Shown here one piece after another: positions 29,086 to 38,694 of a DNA stretch of 64,000 nucleotides. Both the position numbers and the translations under genes were made by a program. Source of the stretch: Streptomyces sp. TG1A-8 (GTDB taxonomy: Bacteria; Actinomycetota; Actinomycetes; Streptomycetales; Streptomycetaceae); the NCBI RefSeq assembly GCF_030499535.1, contig NZ_JASTLB010000001.1:1736001-1800000 (forward strand). Reading direction: 5' to 3'. The notes below the pieces were generated by a model. The model worked only from the letters and a program-made list of their open reading frames with translations, had not been told where the DNA came from and did not search any database. Every line of letters starts with the position of its first letter. Positions within the stretch are counted from its first letter, which is position 1.

Positions 29086-31004
29086 GACCGGACACCGTAC
29101 GGCCGGACATCCTGCAGCGGGTGCTCGCGCCGCAGCCGCCGCCCGCCTTCGCCCTGCTGTACCGGCCCGAGACGACCGGCCGGGGAACGCTGGAGGTACT
29201 GCTCGGCGAGGTCACGACACCGGCCACGCTGGATCGGATTCCGCTGACCGGGCCGGGTGGGCCGACCGGATCGACGCAGGACGGCGCCCGCCACGAGGTG
29301 CTGGCGGTCGTCCCCTACCGGCAGATCGCCGAGCGTGGCTTCGAGTCCACCGACGACGGCTCCCCGCTGATCGCCATCACCGTGACCGAGCAGGCCACCG
29401 TGGAACTCGCCGAGGCACTGGCGCGGATCCCGGACACGCCCATCGTGCTGGCCGGCGGTCACTTCGACATCGACGACGACGAGTACGCCGACATCGTCCG
29501 CCGGGTGATCGCCGACGAGATCGGCCGGGGCGAGGGGGCGAACTTCGTCATCAAGCGGTCCTTCGTCGCCGACATCACCGGCTACACGCCGGCCGCCGCG
29601 CTGACCTTCTTCCGCCGTCTGGTGGAGCGCGAGACGGGCGCCTACTGGACGTTCGTGGTGCACACCGGCGAGCGGACCTTCGTCGGCGCCACTCCGGAGC
29701 GGCACATCAGCCTCAGCGACGGCGTCGCGGTGATGAACCCGATCAGCGGCACCTACCGCTACCCGGCCTCCGGGCCGACACTGCCCGAGGTGATGGACTT
29801 CCTCGCCGACCGCAAGGAGACCGACGAGCTCTACATGGTGGTCGACGAAGAGCTCAAGATGATGGCCCGGATCTGCGACTCCGGTGGCCGGGTGGTCGGA
29901 CCGTACCTCAAGGAGATGGCCCGGCTGGCGCACACCGAGTACTTCATCGAGGGCCGCAGCGACCGCGACCCGCGCGAGATCCTGCGCGAGACGATGTTCG
30001 CGCCCACCGTCACCGGCAGTCCGCTGGAGAGCGCCGCCCGGGTCATCGGCCGGTACGAGCCCGCCGGCCGCGGCTACTACAGCGGCGTGGTCGCTCTGAT
30101 CGGGCGGGACGGGCGGGGTGCTCGCACCCTGGACTCCTCGATCCTGATCCGCACCGCGGACATCGACCGCTCCGGCCGGCTCTCCATCGGTGTCGGCGCC
30201 ACGCTGGTCCGTCACTCCGACCCGGCCTGCGAGGTCGCCGAGACCCGGGCCAAGGCGGCCGGCCTGCTGGCGGCACTGGAGGCCGACGGGCCGCGGAGCT
30301 TCGCCGACCACCCGAGCGTGCGTGCCGCCCTGGAGCGGCGCAACCGGTCCATCGCGGACTTCTGGCTCGCCGAGGGCGGGTCCGGGAGCCCGCACCCGGA
30401 GCAACTCGCCGGGCGCCGGGTGCTGGTGATCGACGCCGAGGACACCTTCACCTCGATGATCGAACACCAACTGCGGTCGCTCGGACTGGAGGTGGCGGTG
30501 CGCCGGTTCGACGAGCACTACTCCTTCGACGGGTACGACCTGGTGATCGCGGGTCCCGGACCGGGTGACCCGCGGGCGACCGACCACCCCAAGATCGCCC
30601 ATCTGCGGTCCGCGGTGCTGGAGCTGCTCGACCAACGGCGGCCGTTCCTCGCGGTCTGCCTGAGCCACCAGGTGCTGAGCAGTCTGCTCGGCTTCGAACT
30701 CGTCCGCCGCGACGTCCCGAACCAGGGCGTCCAGCGGGAGATCGACCTGTTCGGCTCCCGCGAGCGGGTCGGCTTCTACAACACCTTCGCCGCCCACAGC
30801 GCGCGGGAGGAGGCCGAGGCCGGGCGGGTGGGGGTGATCGAGGTGAGCCGCGACCCGGAGAGCGGTGAGGTGCACGCGCTGCGTGGCCCGCACTTCGCCT
30901 CGATGCAGTTCCACGCCGAGTCGGTGCTGACCCAGGACGGTCCCCGGATCGTCGCCGGTCTGATCACCGAGGTACTGCACGCGACCGCGGTGTCGGCCGG
31001 GTGA
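29082..31004 (+). CDS. phzE: 2-Amino-2-deoxyisochorismate (ADIC) synthase
   Basis: 640-residue fusion of an anthranilate-synthase-like chorismate domain (residues 1 to about 440) and a C-terminal glutamine amidotransferase (about 445-640). The PhzE group is shown by '[17 protein letters not shown]' in the chorismate domain and by the amidotransferase nucleophile motif '[16 protein letters not shown]', followed by '[17 protein letters not shown]'; TrpG has GHQ instead of SHQ. It makes ADIC from chorismate and glutamine without releasing pyruvate. The ATG overlaps the isochorismatase stop by 4 bp, so they are translationally coupled. It ends the plus-strand operon at a strong hairpin. Confidence 0.95.
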   Translation: MRPDTVRPDILQRVLAPQPPPAFALLYRPETTGRGTLEVLLGEVTTPATLDRIPLTGPGGPTGSTQDGARHEVLAVVPYRQIAERGFESTDDGSPLIAITVTEQATVELAEALARIPDTPIVLAGGHFDIDDDEYADIVRRVIADEIGRGEGANFVIKRSFVADITGYTPAAALTFFRRLVERETGAYWTFVVHTGERTFVGATPERHISLSDGVAVMNPISGTYRYPASGPTLPEVMDFLADRKETDELYMVVDEELKMMARICDSGGRVVGPYLKEMARLAHTEYFIEGRSDRDPREILRETMFAPTVTGSPLESAARVIGRYEPAGRGYYSGVVALIGRDGRGARTLDSSILIRTADIDRSGRLSIGVGATLVRHSDPACEVAETRAKAAGLLAALEADGPRSFADHPSVRAALERRNRSIADFWLAEGGSGSPHPEQLAGRRVLVIDAEDTFTSMIEHQLRSLGLEVAVRRFDEHYSFDGYDLVIAGPGPGDPRATDHPKIAHLRSAVLELLDQRRPFLAVCLSHQVLSSLLGFELVRRDVPNQGVQREIDLFGSRERVGFYNTFAAHSAREEAEAGRVGVIEVSRDPESGEVHALRGPHFASMQFHAESVLTQDGPRIVAGLITEVLHATAVSAG

Positions 31005-31169
31005 GGGACCTCGTCCCCGGGCACCGGGCGGGCTTCGGCCCGGCCGGTGCCGCCCTCTCCCGCCCGCCGGGCGGTGACGCCGGCCGGCCGGTGGCCGTGG
31101 GCTCCGGAGGAGCCCGGGGGCCTCACCCGGCCCGTGCACAAGGACCCCCGGGGGTCCCCGTCCAAGAAG

Positions 31170-31216
31170 GACGCGGCTGCCCCCGCGGGGAGGACCCCGC
31201 GGGGGGCAGCCGCGTC
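31170..31216. terminator. Bidirectional terminator between phzE-type and ligase genes
   Basis: About 21-bp inverted repeat with a 4-nt loop and one extra G in the right arm, between the converging ADIC synthase and ligase stops. Confidence 0.8.
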
Positions 31217-31225
31217 CGGCTCACC

Positions 31226-32806
31226 TCACCGCGCCGGCGGGTCGTCCTGCGGGCCCGCCAGCTGCCGGGACAGCTCCAGCCTCTTGACCTTGGTGGTGGC
31301 GGTGTGCGGCAGTTCGTCCAGCCGGCGCTGCACCGGTTCCGCCAGCGCCGGCAGACCGGCGACCGCCGCACGCCACCGGGCTGGGTCCAGCGGCCGGTCC
31401 TCGCGCAGGCACACCACGGGTATCGGGGCACCGCTCCCACCGGGGACGATGATGACCTCGAGCAGCTCCGGGAGCCTGGTGAAGAGCTTGTCCTCGATCT
31501 CCAGGGTGCTGCTGATGCCCGGGATCTCGTCGACCTCCCGATCCAGCAGGTGCAGGCAGCCCCACTTGGTGCGGTAGCCGAGGTCGCCCATCCGCCACCA
31601 GCCGTCCGGGGAGAACTGGTCGTCGAACCGCTCCTGCTCGCCGAAGTACGTGACGATCTGCCCGCCGCTGCGCACCTCGATGTGGCCCGGCGAGCTCTTG
31701 GTCGGCGGCAGTCCGTCCCGGCTCACCACCCGTACCTCGGTCATCCCGGGGAAGGTCCGGCCCACGCACCTGCCGTCGGCGCCGGCCCGGTGGCGCCGGG
31801 TGTAGGTACGGGCGGCGATGGCACCGGTCTCGCTCTGCCCGTACGTCTGCGCGAAGAACGGCATGGTCCGCCTCGACGCCCCCAGCAGGGTGTCCACGGT
31901 ACGGGGGTGGATGGCGTCGAAGGTGTTGCTGAAGCACCTGACCTTCGCGAGCGGCTCGGCCGGATGGTCCGCCAGCGTCTCCCAGTGCAGCAGCGTGTTG
32001 GGGTGGGACTCGATCACGCCCGGGGGAACCCGGGCGAACAGCTCGGCCGCACGAGCCGCGTCGTCGTCCCGCATCACGATGAGCGGATGGCCGCGCAGGG
32101 CGAACAGCGCCGTTCCACTGATCATCCGGGAGTGTGCGAACGAGACGTGGACGGCGACGGGTTCACGCCGTCCCACCGGGGCCAGGAGCACCGACTGCGG
32201 GCGGCAACGGGCCTGGATCGTGATCCCGGTCTGGACCGCGAGCTTCGGCAGGCCGGTGGTTCCCGACGTGTGGGTGATGAGCGCGGGCAGGTCCTGCGGC
32301 ATGGTCACCGGAGGCACGCGTTCGGCCCCCGCCAGGGACGCGAGGGACGTCCCGCCCGGGAAACCGCCGACCGCCACCAGCACCCGTTCGGTCGACCCGA
32401 ACACCTCGGGGGGGAGTTCCTGCTCCAGTTTCACCTGGTCGGTGACGAGCGTGGGGCGTCCCAGCCGCTGGAGCAGCCGGGTGACGGTGGCGCCGTCCAG
32501 CTTCGGCGAGAGCAGCACCGGCACCCCGCCGACGCGCGCGACGCTGTAGGCGAGCAGGGAGATGTCGAAGCTGTCCGACTTGTGGATGACCACGCGTTCG
32601 CCGGGCCGCACCTGTGCCGCCCAGAGCCGGGAGGCGAAGTCGTCGACCAGTTCGGCGATCTCCGTCAGGGTCACCCGGCGGCCCAGCTCGGGCGCGATGT
32701 CGAGATCGTGGTCCAGGTAGACGGGGCTCGCCGGGTGGCGTGCGGCCGCCCGGTCGAAGACCGTACCCAGCTGGATGCCCTTGTTGCCGAGCCGTTGCAA
32801 GAACAT
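31226..32806 (-). CDS. AMP-forming ligase (ANL superfamily), copy 1
   Basis: 526-residue adenylate-forming enzyme starting MFLQRLGNKGIQLG. ATP-binding motif 'THTSGTTGLPKLA' at about residues 178-190, adenine motif 'TYGQSETG' near 325, 'GWWRMGDLGYR' near 415, and the C-terminal lysine in 'TATTKVKRLEL'. The ribosome site is GGAAGAG. It is paralogous to the ligase at 38695 over its full length. Such enzymes activate acids as acyl-AMP for CoA or amide formation; CreM-type members instead use ATP and nitrite to diazotise aryl amines. Its place between the 3-hydroxyanthranilate genes and the nitrate module supports 3-hydroxyanthranilate or its product as substrate (inference). Confidence 0.9.
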   Translation of the reverse strand: MFLQRLGNKGIQLGTVFDRAAARHPASPVYLDHDLDIAPELGRRVTLTEIAELVDDFASRLWAAQVRPGERVVIHKSDSFDISLLAYSVARVGGVPVLLSPKLDGATVTRLLQRLGRPTLVTDQVKLEQELPPEVFGSTERVLVAVGGFPGGTSLASLAGAERVPPVTMPQDLPALITHTSGTTGLPKLAVQTGITIQARCRPQSVLLAPVGRREPVAVHVSFAHSRMISGTALFALRGHPLIVMRDDDAARAAELFARVPPGVIESHPNTLLHWETLADHPAEPLAKVRCFSNTFDAIHPRTVDTLLGASRRTMPFFAQTYGQSETGAIAARTYTRRHRAGADGRCVGRTFPGMTEVRVVSRDGLPPTKSSPGHIEVRSGGQIVTYFGEQERFDDQFSPDGWWRMGDLGYRTKWGCLHLLDREVDEIPGISSTLEIEDKLFTRLPELLEVIIVPGGSGAPIPVVCLREDRPLDPARWRAAVAGLPALAEPVQRRLDELPHTATTKVKRLELSRQLAGPQDDPPAR

Positions 32807-33295
32807 GCGTCTCTTCCCGTTCGGTAGGTCTCGGAACGCCGTGTGCCCGGTCCTCGGCCGCCCGGGGATCCCTCCGGCCGGTCGGATGCCGGGCGCATCG
32901 CGGCCCACGAGGTCGGGCCCGAGGAGCAGCGGTCGGCGACCTGGCGCTCGGGCGTCCGGCGCAAACCGGCGCACCACCGCATGCCGAGCAGTCGCACGGG
33001 TCACCCGACTCCGCGCGGCAGGTCCCCGGTCGGTGGTCGAAGGAATTTCGCCGTCCCATCCTCCGGCGGCGGTTCGATGACGCCAACGGAGAACACCGCA
33101 CTGTGTCAACTCGGTCCCGGCAACCCGTTCACCGGCCCCGTCCGGCCGCCGGACACCGTCGTGCCCGGTGCCGTCCAGGCCCCGGTGCGGTCACTTGACA
33201 AGGTCGGGCGGGACGTATTGCCCGGCCCCTCCCGCCCGCGGGAGGCTTGGCCGCGCCGAGGCCGCGTTCCCCGCGGCGTTCCCGACGCCTTTTCC

Positions 33296-33328
33296 TTCGA
33301 CGTTCCTTCGACGTTCCTTCGACGTTCC
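33296..33328. repeat. Three tandem copies of TTCGACGTTCC; gap 32807-33607
   Basis: The 11-bp unit occurs three times without interruption (33296-33306, 33307-33317, 33318-33328) in the 800-bp divergent region between ligase 1 and the nitrate transporter. An 11-bp period places each copy on the same face of the helix, as in SARP-type sites. No credible gene is seen elsewhere in the gap; it should hold two divergent promoters. Confidence 0.7.
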
Positions 33329-33607
33329 GTCCGGTGGCCCCGCGGCATGTCCCTTCGACTTCGCCCCGGACGCGGCGGGTGGTACCGAGGCCTTGAGGAG
33401 GCAGGCCCCGGCCGCGGGCAGCCCACCCCGTCCGCAAGGGGCGCGGCTCCTCCACGGGCCCTTCCGGACGGCCCGCCGCGGGCGCATGTCCGCCGGCGGG
33501 TGCCGAAGCACCCCGAACGCGGGCACGCCCGCAGCGCATCGCCCCGCGCTCCCAGCTCCGATCGGCGCCGTCTTCCACAGGGGCGCGCATCGCACAGGAG
33601 AGGACAC

Positions 33608-34972
33608 ATGACCGCCAGCACCTACCGTCCGGCCCGTCCGGCCGACGGCCGATGGATCGACGATTGGCGCCCTGACGACCCGCGGTTCTGGAACGGTCCG
33701 GGCCGCCGCATCGCCCGCCGGAACCTGATCTGGTCGATCCTCTCCGAGCACCTGGGTTTCACCGTCTGGACGCTGTGGAGCGTGGTCGCGGTCGAACTCG
33801 GCGACCACGCCTTCTCCACCGACCAGTTGTTCTGGCTGGTCGCCCTGCCCAATCTGGTCGGCGCCCTGCTGCGGGTGCCGTACACCTTCGCGCCGGCCCG
33901 GTTCGGCGGCCGCAACTGGACCGTGGCCAGCACCCTGCTGCTGATCATCCCGGCCGGCCTGCTCGGCATCACCGTCCACGACCCCGACACGCCGTACTGG
34001 GTGTTCCTGCTGGCCGCCGCGACCGCCGGGGTCGGCGGAGGCAACTTCGCCTCCAGCATGGCCAACATCACCCACTTCTACCCGAGGTCGAGACAGGGCG
34101 CCGCACTCGGCCTCAACGCGGCCGGCGGGAACATCGGCGTCAGCTCGGTCCAGGTGGTCGTGCCCTGGGTCATCACCGGCTTCGGCCTCGCCGCGGCCGG
34201 CCTGGTGTGGCTGCCGCTGATCCTGCTCGCGGCGTACGGGGCGTTCCGGGGCATGGACAACCTGCGCGGTGCCAGCTCCACCGCGGCGGACCAGCTGCGG
34301 GTCGCGGGCAGCACCGACACCTGGATCCTGTCGGTGCTCTACGTGGGCACCTTCGGTTCCTTCATCGGCTACGCGACCGCGCTGCCGCTGCTGATCGAGG
34401 TGGAGTTCCCGGAGGCGGGCCTCGCCAGGGTCGTCCTCCTCGGCGCCCTGATCGGATCCTGTGCCCGGCCGGTCGGCGGCCGGCTGGCCGACCGCTGGGG
34501 CGGCGCCCGGGTGACGCTGTGGAACTTCGCCGTGATGGCAGTGGGCGCGCTCGGTGTCGTGGTCTCGCTGCGGGTCCACGGCTACCCGCTCTTCCTCGGC
34601 TCGTTCCTGCTGCTGTTCGTCACCGCGGGCATCGGAAACGGGTCCATCTACCGAATGATCCCGGCTGTCTTCGCCGCCCGCTCGGCCCGGCTCCGGCAGC
34701 CACCGGACCCTGCCGGCGAACAGGCCGCGGCCGCCCGGGGCCGGCGCGACAGCGCCGCGGCACTGGGCATCACCTCGGCGATCGGCGCTCTTGGTGGTTT
34801 CGTGGTCAACCGGGCCTTCGGCACATCGGTCGCGGCCACCGGGACCACCGGGGGCGCGCTGCTCGTCTTCGCCGGCTTCTACCTGGGCTGCCTGGGTCTG
34901 ACCTGGCTCCGCTACCTGCGGCGCGGCGCAGCCACCCGCTCGGTGCCGGCCCGGGTGGACCTCCGTGTCTGA
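33608..34972 (+). CDS. narK: NarK-type nitrate/nitrite transporter
   Basis: 454-residue MFS protein of the nitrate/nitrite porter family with 12 predicted helices. The nitrate signature glycine-rich segments are visible: 'AGVGGGNFASSMANITHFYP' and, in the second half, 'AGIGNGSIYRMIPAVF'. The substrate-binding arginine is expected in 'LLRVPYTF'. The N-terminal 'WIDDWRPDDPRFW' is typical of actinobacterial NarK. The ribosome site is AGGAGAGG. The stop overlaps the start of the nitrate reductase gene by 8 bp, so uptake and reduction are co-expressed. Confidence 0.94.
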   Translation: MTASTYRPARPADGRWIDDWRPDDPRFWNGPGRRIARRNLIWSILSEHLGFTVWTLWSVVAVELGDHAFSTDQLFWLVALPNLVGALLRVPYTFAPARFGGRNWTVASTLLLIIPAGLLGITVHDPDTPYWVFLLAAATAGVGGGNFASSMANITHFYPRSRQGAALGLNAAGGNIGVSSVQVVVPWVITGFGLAAAGLVWLPLILLAAYGAFRGMDNLRGASSTAADQLRVAGSTDTWILSVLYVGTFGSFIGYATALPLLIEVEFPEAGLARVVLLGALIGSCARPVGGRLADRWGGARVTLWNFAVMAVGALGVVVSLRVHGYPLFLGSFLLLFVTAGIGNGSIYRMIPAVFAARSARLRQPPDPAGEQAAAARGRRDSAAALGITSAIGALGGFVVNRAFGTSVAATGTTGGALLVFAGFYLGCLGLTWLRYLRRGAATRSVPARVDLRV

Positions 34973-37127
34973 GCCCGGACCGGGGGCGTTCGGACCCGGG
35001 CCGGCACCGCAGACGCCGCCCACCGCGACGCACTGCCCGTACTGCGCGCTGCAGTGCGGCATGTGGCTGGAACCCGGACCGGACGGCAGGACCACCGTCC
35101 GGCCCCGGGCGCTGGCCATCCGCCCGGGCGGCCCACCGGGCCGGGCCGCACTCTGCCAGAAGGGCTGGACCTCGGTGGAACTGCTCGACTCGCCCGAACG
35201 GCTGCGCACCCCGCTCGTCCGCCGTGCCGGCGAGCTCCTCCCCGCCTCCTGGGACGCGGCCATGGACCTGATCGTCCGGCGGATCCGGGAGATCCAGCGG
35301 CAGGCCGGCCCGGACGCCGTCGCGGTCTTCGGCGGCGGCGGTCTGACCAACGAGAAGGCCTACGCCCTGGGCAAGTTCGCCCGGGTCGCGCTGGGCTCCG
35401 CCAACATCGACTACAACGGCCGGTTCTGCATGTCATCGGCCGCCGCCGCGGCCAACCGGGCCTTCGGCCTGGACCGGGGCATGCCCTTCCCCCTGGCCGA
35501 CGTCGCCGAGGCCGACGCAATCCTGCTGGTCGGCTCCAACCCGGCCGAGACCATGCCCCCCTTCACCCAGCACCTGGTGGCGGGCGGTGCGCTCGTCGTC
35601 GTCGACCCGCGCCGTACCCCCACCGCCGAACAGGCCGCCCTGCACCTCCAGCCGACCCCCGGCACCGACCTGGCCCTCGCGTGCGGACTGCTGCACATCG
35701 CCATCGCGCTCGGGCACCTCGACGAGAAGTACATCGCCCGCCGCACCACCGGCTTCGACGAGGTCCGCCGGGTGGTCGCCAACTACTGGCCGGAGCGGGT
35801 GGAGCGGATCACCGGCGTACCGCTGCCCGACCAGCGGCGGGCCGTCCAGATCCTGGCCGGCGCCGAGCGGGCGATGGTGCTCACCGCACGGGGCGCGGAG
35901 CAGCACAGCAAGGGCACCGACACCGTGTCGGCCTTCGTCAACCTGGCCCTGGCCCTCGGCCTGCCCGGCACCCCCGGCTCCGGCTACGCCTCCCTGACCG
36001 GTCAGGGCAACGGCCAGGGCGGCCGCGAGCACGGCCAGAAGGCCGACCAGCTGCCCGGCTACCGCCGGATCGACGACCCCGCGGCCCGGCGGCACATCGC
36101 CGAGGTCTGGGACGTGCCGGAGGCATCCCTGCCCGGCCCCGGGCGCAGCGCGTACGAGCTGCTGGACTCGCTGGGCACCCCGGCCGGACCGCGCGGGCTG
36201 CTGGTCTTCGGCAGCAACCCCGCCGTCTCCGCCCCCAACGCCCGGCACATCGGGGAGCGGCTGCGCTCGTTGGAGCTGCTGGTCGTCTCCGACCTGGTCC
36301 GCAGTGAGACCGCCGAACTCGCCGACGTCGTCCTGCCGACCACGCAGTGGGCCGAGGAGGACGGCACGATGACCAACCTGGAGGGCCGGGTGCTGCGCCG
36401 CCGCAGGATGCGGCCTCCGCCGCCCGGCGTCCGCACCGATCTGGAGGTGATCGCGGACCTGGCCGCCCGGCTGGGCCACGCCGCGCGCTTCCCCGCCGAG
36501 CCCGAAGCCGTCTTCGAGGAGCTGCGCCGGGCCAGCCGCGGCGGGATCGCGGACTACTCGGGCGTCAGCTACCGCCGGATCGAAGAGGAGGACGGCGTTT
36601 ACTGGCCGAGCCCGCAGCCCGCGGAGGGCACGGCCCCGGGCGGCGCCGGCAGTGCCGCCGGAGGCACACCGCGGATGTTCCTGGACGCCTTCGCCCACCC
36701 GGACGGCCGTGCCCGGTTCGTCCCGGTCGAGTACCGTCCCGCGGCGGAGGAGCCCGACGAGGAGTACCCGCTGTACCTGTCCACCGGCCGGATCATGCAG
36801 CACTACCAGAGCGGTGCCCAGACCCGTCGGGTGCCGACCCTCCTGGCGGGCGCGCCCAGGCCGTTCGTCGAGCTGCATCCCGACCTCGCGGCCGGCCTCG
36901 GCATCGAGGAGGGGCAGCCGGTACGGGTGGTGAGCCGGCGCGGGACCGCCCGGGCCGAGGCCCGGCTGAGCACGGCCATCCGGCGCGACACCGTCTTCAT
37001 GCCGTTCCACTGGAGCGGCCCCGGCCGGGCCAACACCCTGGTCGGCTCCGCCCTCGATCCACAGTCCCGGATGCCCGAGTTCAAGGTGTCCGCCGTCCGA
37101 TTGGAGCCGGTCACGTGCGACAAGTAG
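34965..37127 (+). CDS. nasA: Assimilatory-type nitrate reductase catalytic subunit
   Basis: 720-residue molybdopterin oxidoreductase (bis-MGD), cytosolic, reducing nitrate to nitrite. The N-terminal [4Fe-4S] site has Cys24, Cys27, Cys31 and Cys64 ('HCPYCALQCGMW' and 'ALCQKGW'). The Mo-cofactor regions include 'RFCMSSAAAAANRAFGLDRG' and 'TGQGNGQGGREHGQKADQLP', the latter diagnostic of Nas/Nap nitrate reductases. The C-terminal domain ends 'FMPFHWSGPGRANTLVGSAL'. It lacks the BFD-type [2Fe-2S] tail found in some NasA proteins; that domain is on the next gene. It starts at a GTG inside the narK stop region and overlaps the next gene by 13 bp. Confidence 0.95.
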   Translation: MSEPGPGAFGPGPAPQTPPTATHCPYCALQCGMWLEPGPDGRTTVRPRALAIRPGGPPGRAALCQKGWTSVELLDSPERLRTPLVRRAGELLPASWDAAMDLIVRRIREIQRQAGPDAVAVFGGGGLTNEKAYALGKFARVALGSANIDYNGRFCMSSAAAAANRAFGLDRGMPFPLADVAEADAILLVGSNPAETMPPFTQHLVAGGALVVVDPRRTPTAEQAALHLQPTPGTDLALACGLLHIAIALGHLDEKYIARRTTGFDEVRRVVANYWPERVERITGVPLPDQRRAVQILAGAERAMVLTARGAEQHSKGTDTVSAFVNLALALGLPGTPGSGYASLTGQGNGQGGREHGQKADQLPGYRRIDDPAARRHIAEVWDVPEASLPGPGRSAYELLDSLGTPAGPRGLLVFGSNPAVSAPNARHIGERLRSLELLVVSDLVRSETAELADVVLPTTQWAEEDGTMTNLEGRVLRRRRMRPPPPGVRTDLEVIADLAARLGHAARFPAEPEAVFEELRRASRGGIADYSGVSYRRIEEEDGVYWPSPQPAEGTAPGGAGSAAGGTPRMFLDAFAHPDGRARFVPVEYRPAAEEPDEEYPLYLSTGRIMQHYQSGAQTRRVPTLLAGAPRPFVELHPDLAAGLGIEEGQPVRVVSRRGTARAEARLSTAIRRDTVFMPFHWSGPGRANTLVGSALDPQSRMPEFKVSAVRLEPVTCDK

Positions 37128-38569
37128 TGATCGTGGGCAACGGCATGGCCGGCCACCGGGTCGCCGCCGAGCTGCTCAGCAGCAGCCCCGGGGTACGGAT
37201 CACGGTGTTCGGCGCGGAGCCGCACGCCCCCTACAACCGGGTGCTGCTGACCAACCTGCTGGCCGGAAAGGCCGACGAGCGGAGCATCCGGCTGCCGGAA
37301 CTGGCGCCCGGGGCCACCGTGCGGGCCGGTGTCGAGGTCACCGGCATCGACCGCGAGGCGTGCACGGTGACGGCCGCCGACTCCAGTGTCACCGGCTACG
37401 ACGCGCTGGTGCTGGCCACCGGCGGCTCGGCGCTGCTGCCACCGGTCGGGGGACTGCGCCGCGACGACGGACGGCTGCTGCCCGGGATCACCGGCCTGCG
37501 CACCCTCGACGACTGCCGGGAGGTGTTCCGGCTGGTCGCCGAGGTGGCCCGGCGCACCGGCGGGGGCCCGGCACGGGTGCTGGTCCTCGGCGGCGGCCTG
37601 CTCGGTCTGGAGGCCGCCCGCGGCCTGGTGCAGCGGGGCATCGAGGCGGAGATCCTGCAGGCCGACCCCTGGCTGATGAGCCGCCAGCTGGACGCCGCCG
37701 GCGGCCGGGCCCTGCTGCGCGGCCTGACCGGGCTGGGGGTGGCCGTCCGGGTCGGGGTACGGGTCGCCTCGGTGGTCGGGGACGGCCGGTTCGAGGGGGT
37801 GCGGTGCTCGGACGGGCAGCTGATCCCCGGGGACGTGCTGATCGTCGCCTGCGGTATGCGCCCGGCCACCACGCTGGCGGCGGACGCCGGACTGCCGGTC
37901 GAGCGGGGGATCGTGGTCGACGACCTGATGCGCACCGCCGATCCCCGGATCTTCGCGGTCGGGGACTGCGCCGAGCACCGCGGGACGCTCTACGGCCTGG
38001 TCCAGCCCGCCTGGGAGCAGGCCCGGGTGGCGGCCCGGACGATCGCCGCCCTCCCCGGCGTCAGGCCGTTCCGGGGCAGCAGGGTCGTGACCCGGCTCAA
38101 GACCACCGGCATCGACCTGGCCACCATGGGCGAGGTCGGCGCGGACGGCTCCGGGGAGGGCGAGGAGGTGCTCAGTTACTGCGACTCCGGCCGGAACGTC
38201 TACCAGAAGGTGGTCGTCCGGGACGGCCGGGTGGCGGGTGCGATCCTGGTCGGCGGCAGTGCCGCCCTCGGCACCATCACCCAGCTCTTCGACCGGCGGG
38301 CCGCCGTGCCGCAGGACCGGCGGCTGCTGCTCTTCCCGGAACTGGCCGGGACGGCCGGGACCGGCGCCTCGACCGGCCTGGCCGCCGACGCGCTGGTCTG
38401 CCAGTGCAACGGCGTGCCCAGGGAGGAGGTCCTCCGGCACGGCGCGGCCGGCTCACGGACGGTCGAGTCCATCGCCACCGCGACCCGGGCCACGACCGGC
38501 TGCGGCGGCTGCCGACCACTGATCGAGGAGCTTCTCGCGGGGCTCGCCCACCCCGGCGGCACCGGCTGA
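37115..38569 (+). CDS. nasB: Nitrate reductase electron-transfer subunit (FAD/BFD [2Fe-2S])
   Basis: 484-residue flavoprotein, the likely NAD(P)H-to-nitrate-reductase electron donor. FAD motif 'VIVGNGMAGHRVAAEL' at the N-terminus, NAD(P)H motif 'VLVLGGGLLGLEAARGL' in the middle, 'IFAVGDCAEH' for the second FAD contact, and a C-terminal BFD-like [2Fe-2S] domain with Cys429, Cys431, Cys463 and Cys466 ('CQCNGV' and 'CGGC'). It resembles the front half of NirB but has no siroheme/[4Fe-4S] nitrite reductase domain, so it does not reduce nitrite. The start GTG lies within the end of nasA. No NirBD genes are nearby. Confidence 0.92.
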   Translation: MRQVVIVGNGMAGHRVAAELLSSSPGVRITVFGAEPHAPYNRVLLTNLLAGKADERSIRLPELAPGATVRAGVEVTGIDREACTVTAADSSVTGYDALVLATGGSALLPPVGGLRRDDGRLLPGITGLRTLDDCREVFRLVAEVARRTGGGPARVLVLGGGLLGLEAARGLVQRGIEAEILQADPWLMSRQLDAAGGRALLRGLTGLGVAVRVGVRVASVVGDGRFEGVRCSDGQLIPGDVLIVACGMRPATTLAADAGLPVERGIVVDDLMRTADPRIFAVGDCAEHRGTLYGLVQPAWEQARVAARTIAALPGVRPFRGSRVVTRLKTTGIDLATMGEVGADGSGEGEEVLSYCDSGRNVYQKVVVRDGRVAGAILVGGSAALGTITQLFDRRAAVPQDRRLLLFPELAGTAGTGASTGLAADALVCQCNGVPREEVLRHGAAGSRTVESIATATRATTGCGGCRPLIEELLAGLAHPGGTG

Positions 38570-38622
38570 CCCGCCCGCCCACGGGTGGTTCCGGCAGGGG
38601 CCGGACGTGCTGGGCGGATGCC

Positions 38623-38668
38623 GACGGCGGTGGGGTCACCGGGATTCACCGGTGACCCCACCGCCGTC
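38623..38668. terminator. Bidirectional terminator between nasB and ligase 2
   Basis: Perfect 20-bp stem (38623-38642 and 38649-38668) with a 6-nt loop between converging genes. Confidence 0.9.
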
Positions 38669-38694
38669 AGCGCCCCTTGCGCCACCGCACCAGG

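Noticed and set aside
26344..31004. Phenazine biosynthesis
   Set aside because: PhzA/B, PhzF and PhzG are absent, and a DhbA-like dehydrogenase takes their place, pointing to 3-hydroxyanthranilate.
33129..33621. Open frames on both strands in the ligase 1/narK gap
   Set aside because: Arg/Pro/Gly-rich, no ribosome site, and they cross a triple 11-bp repeat; treated as promoter DNA.
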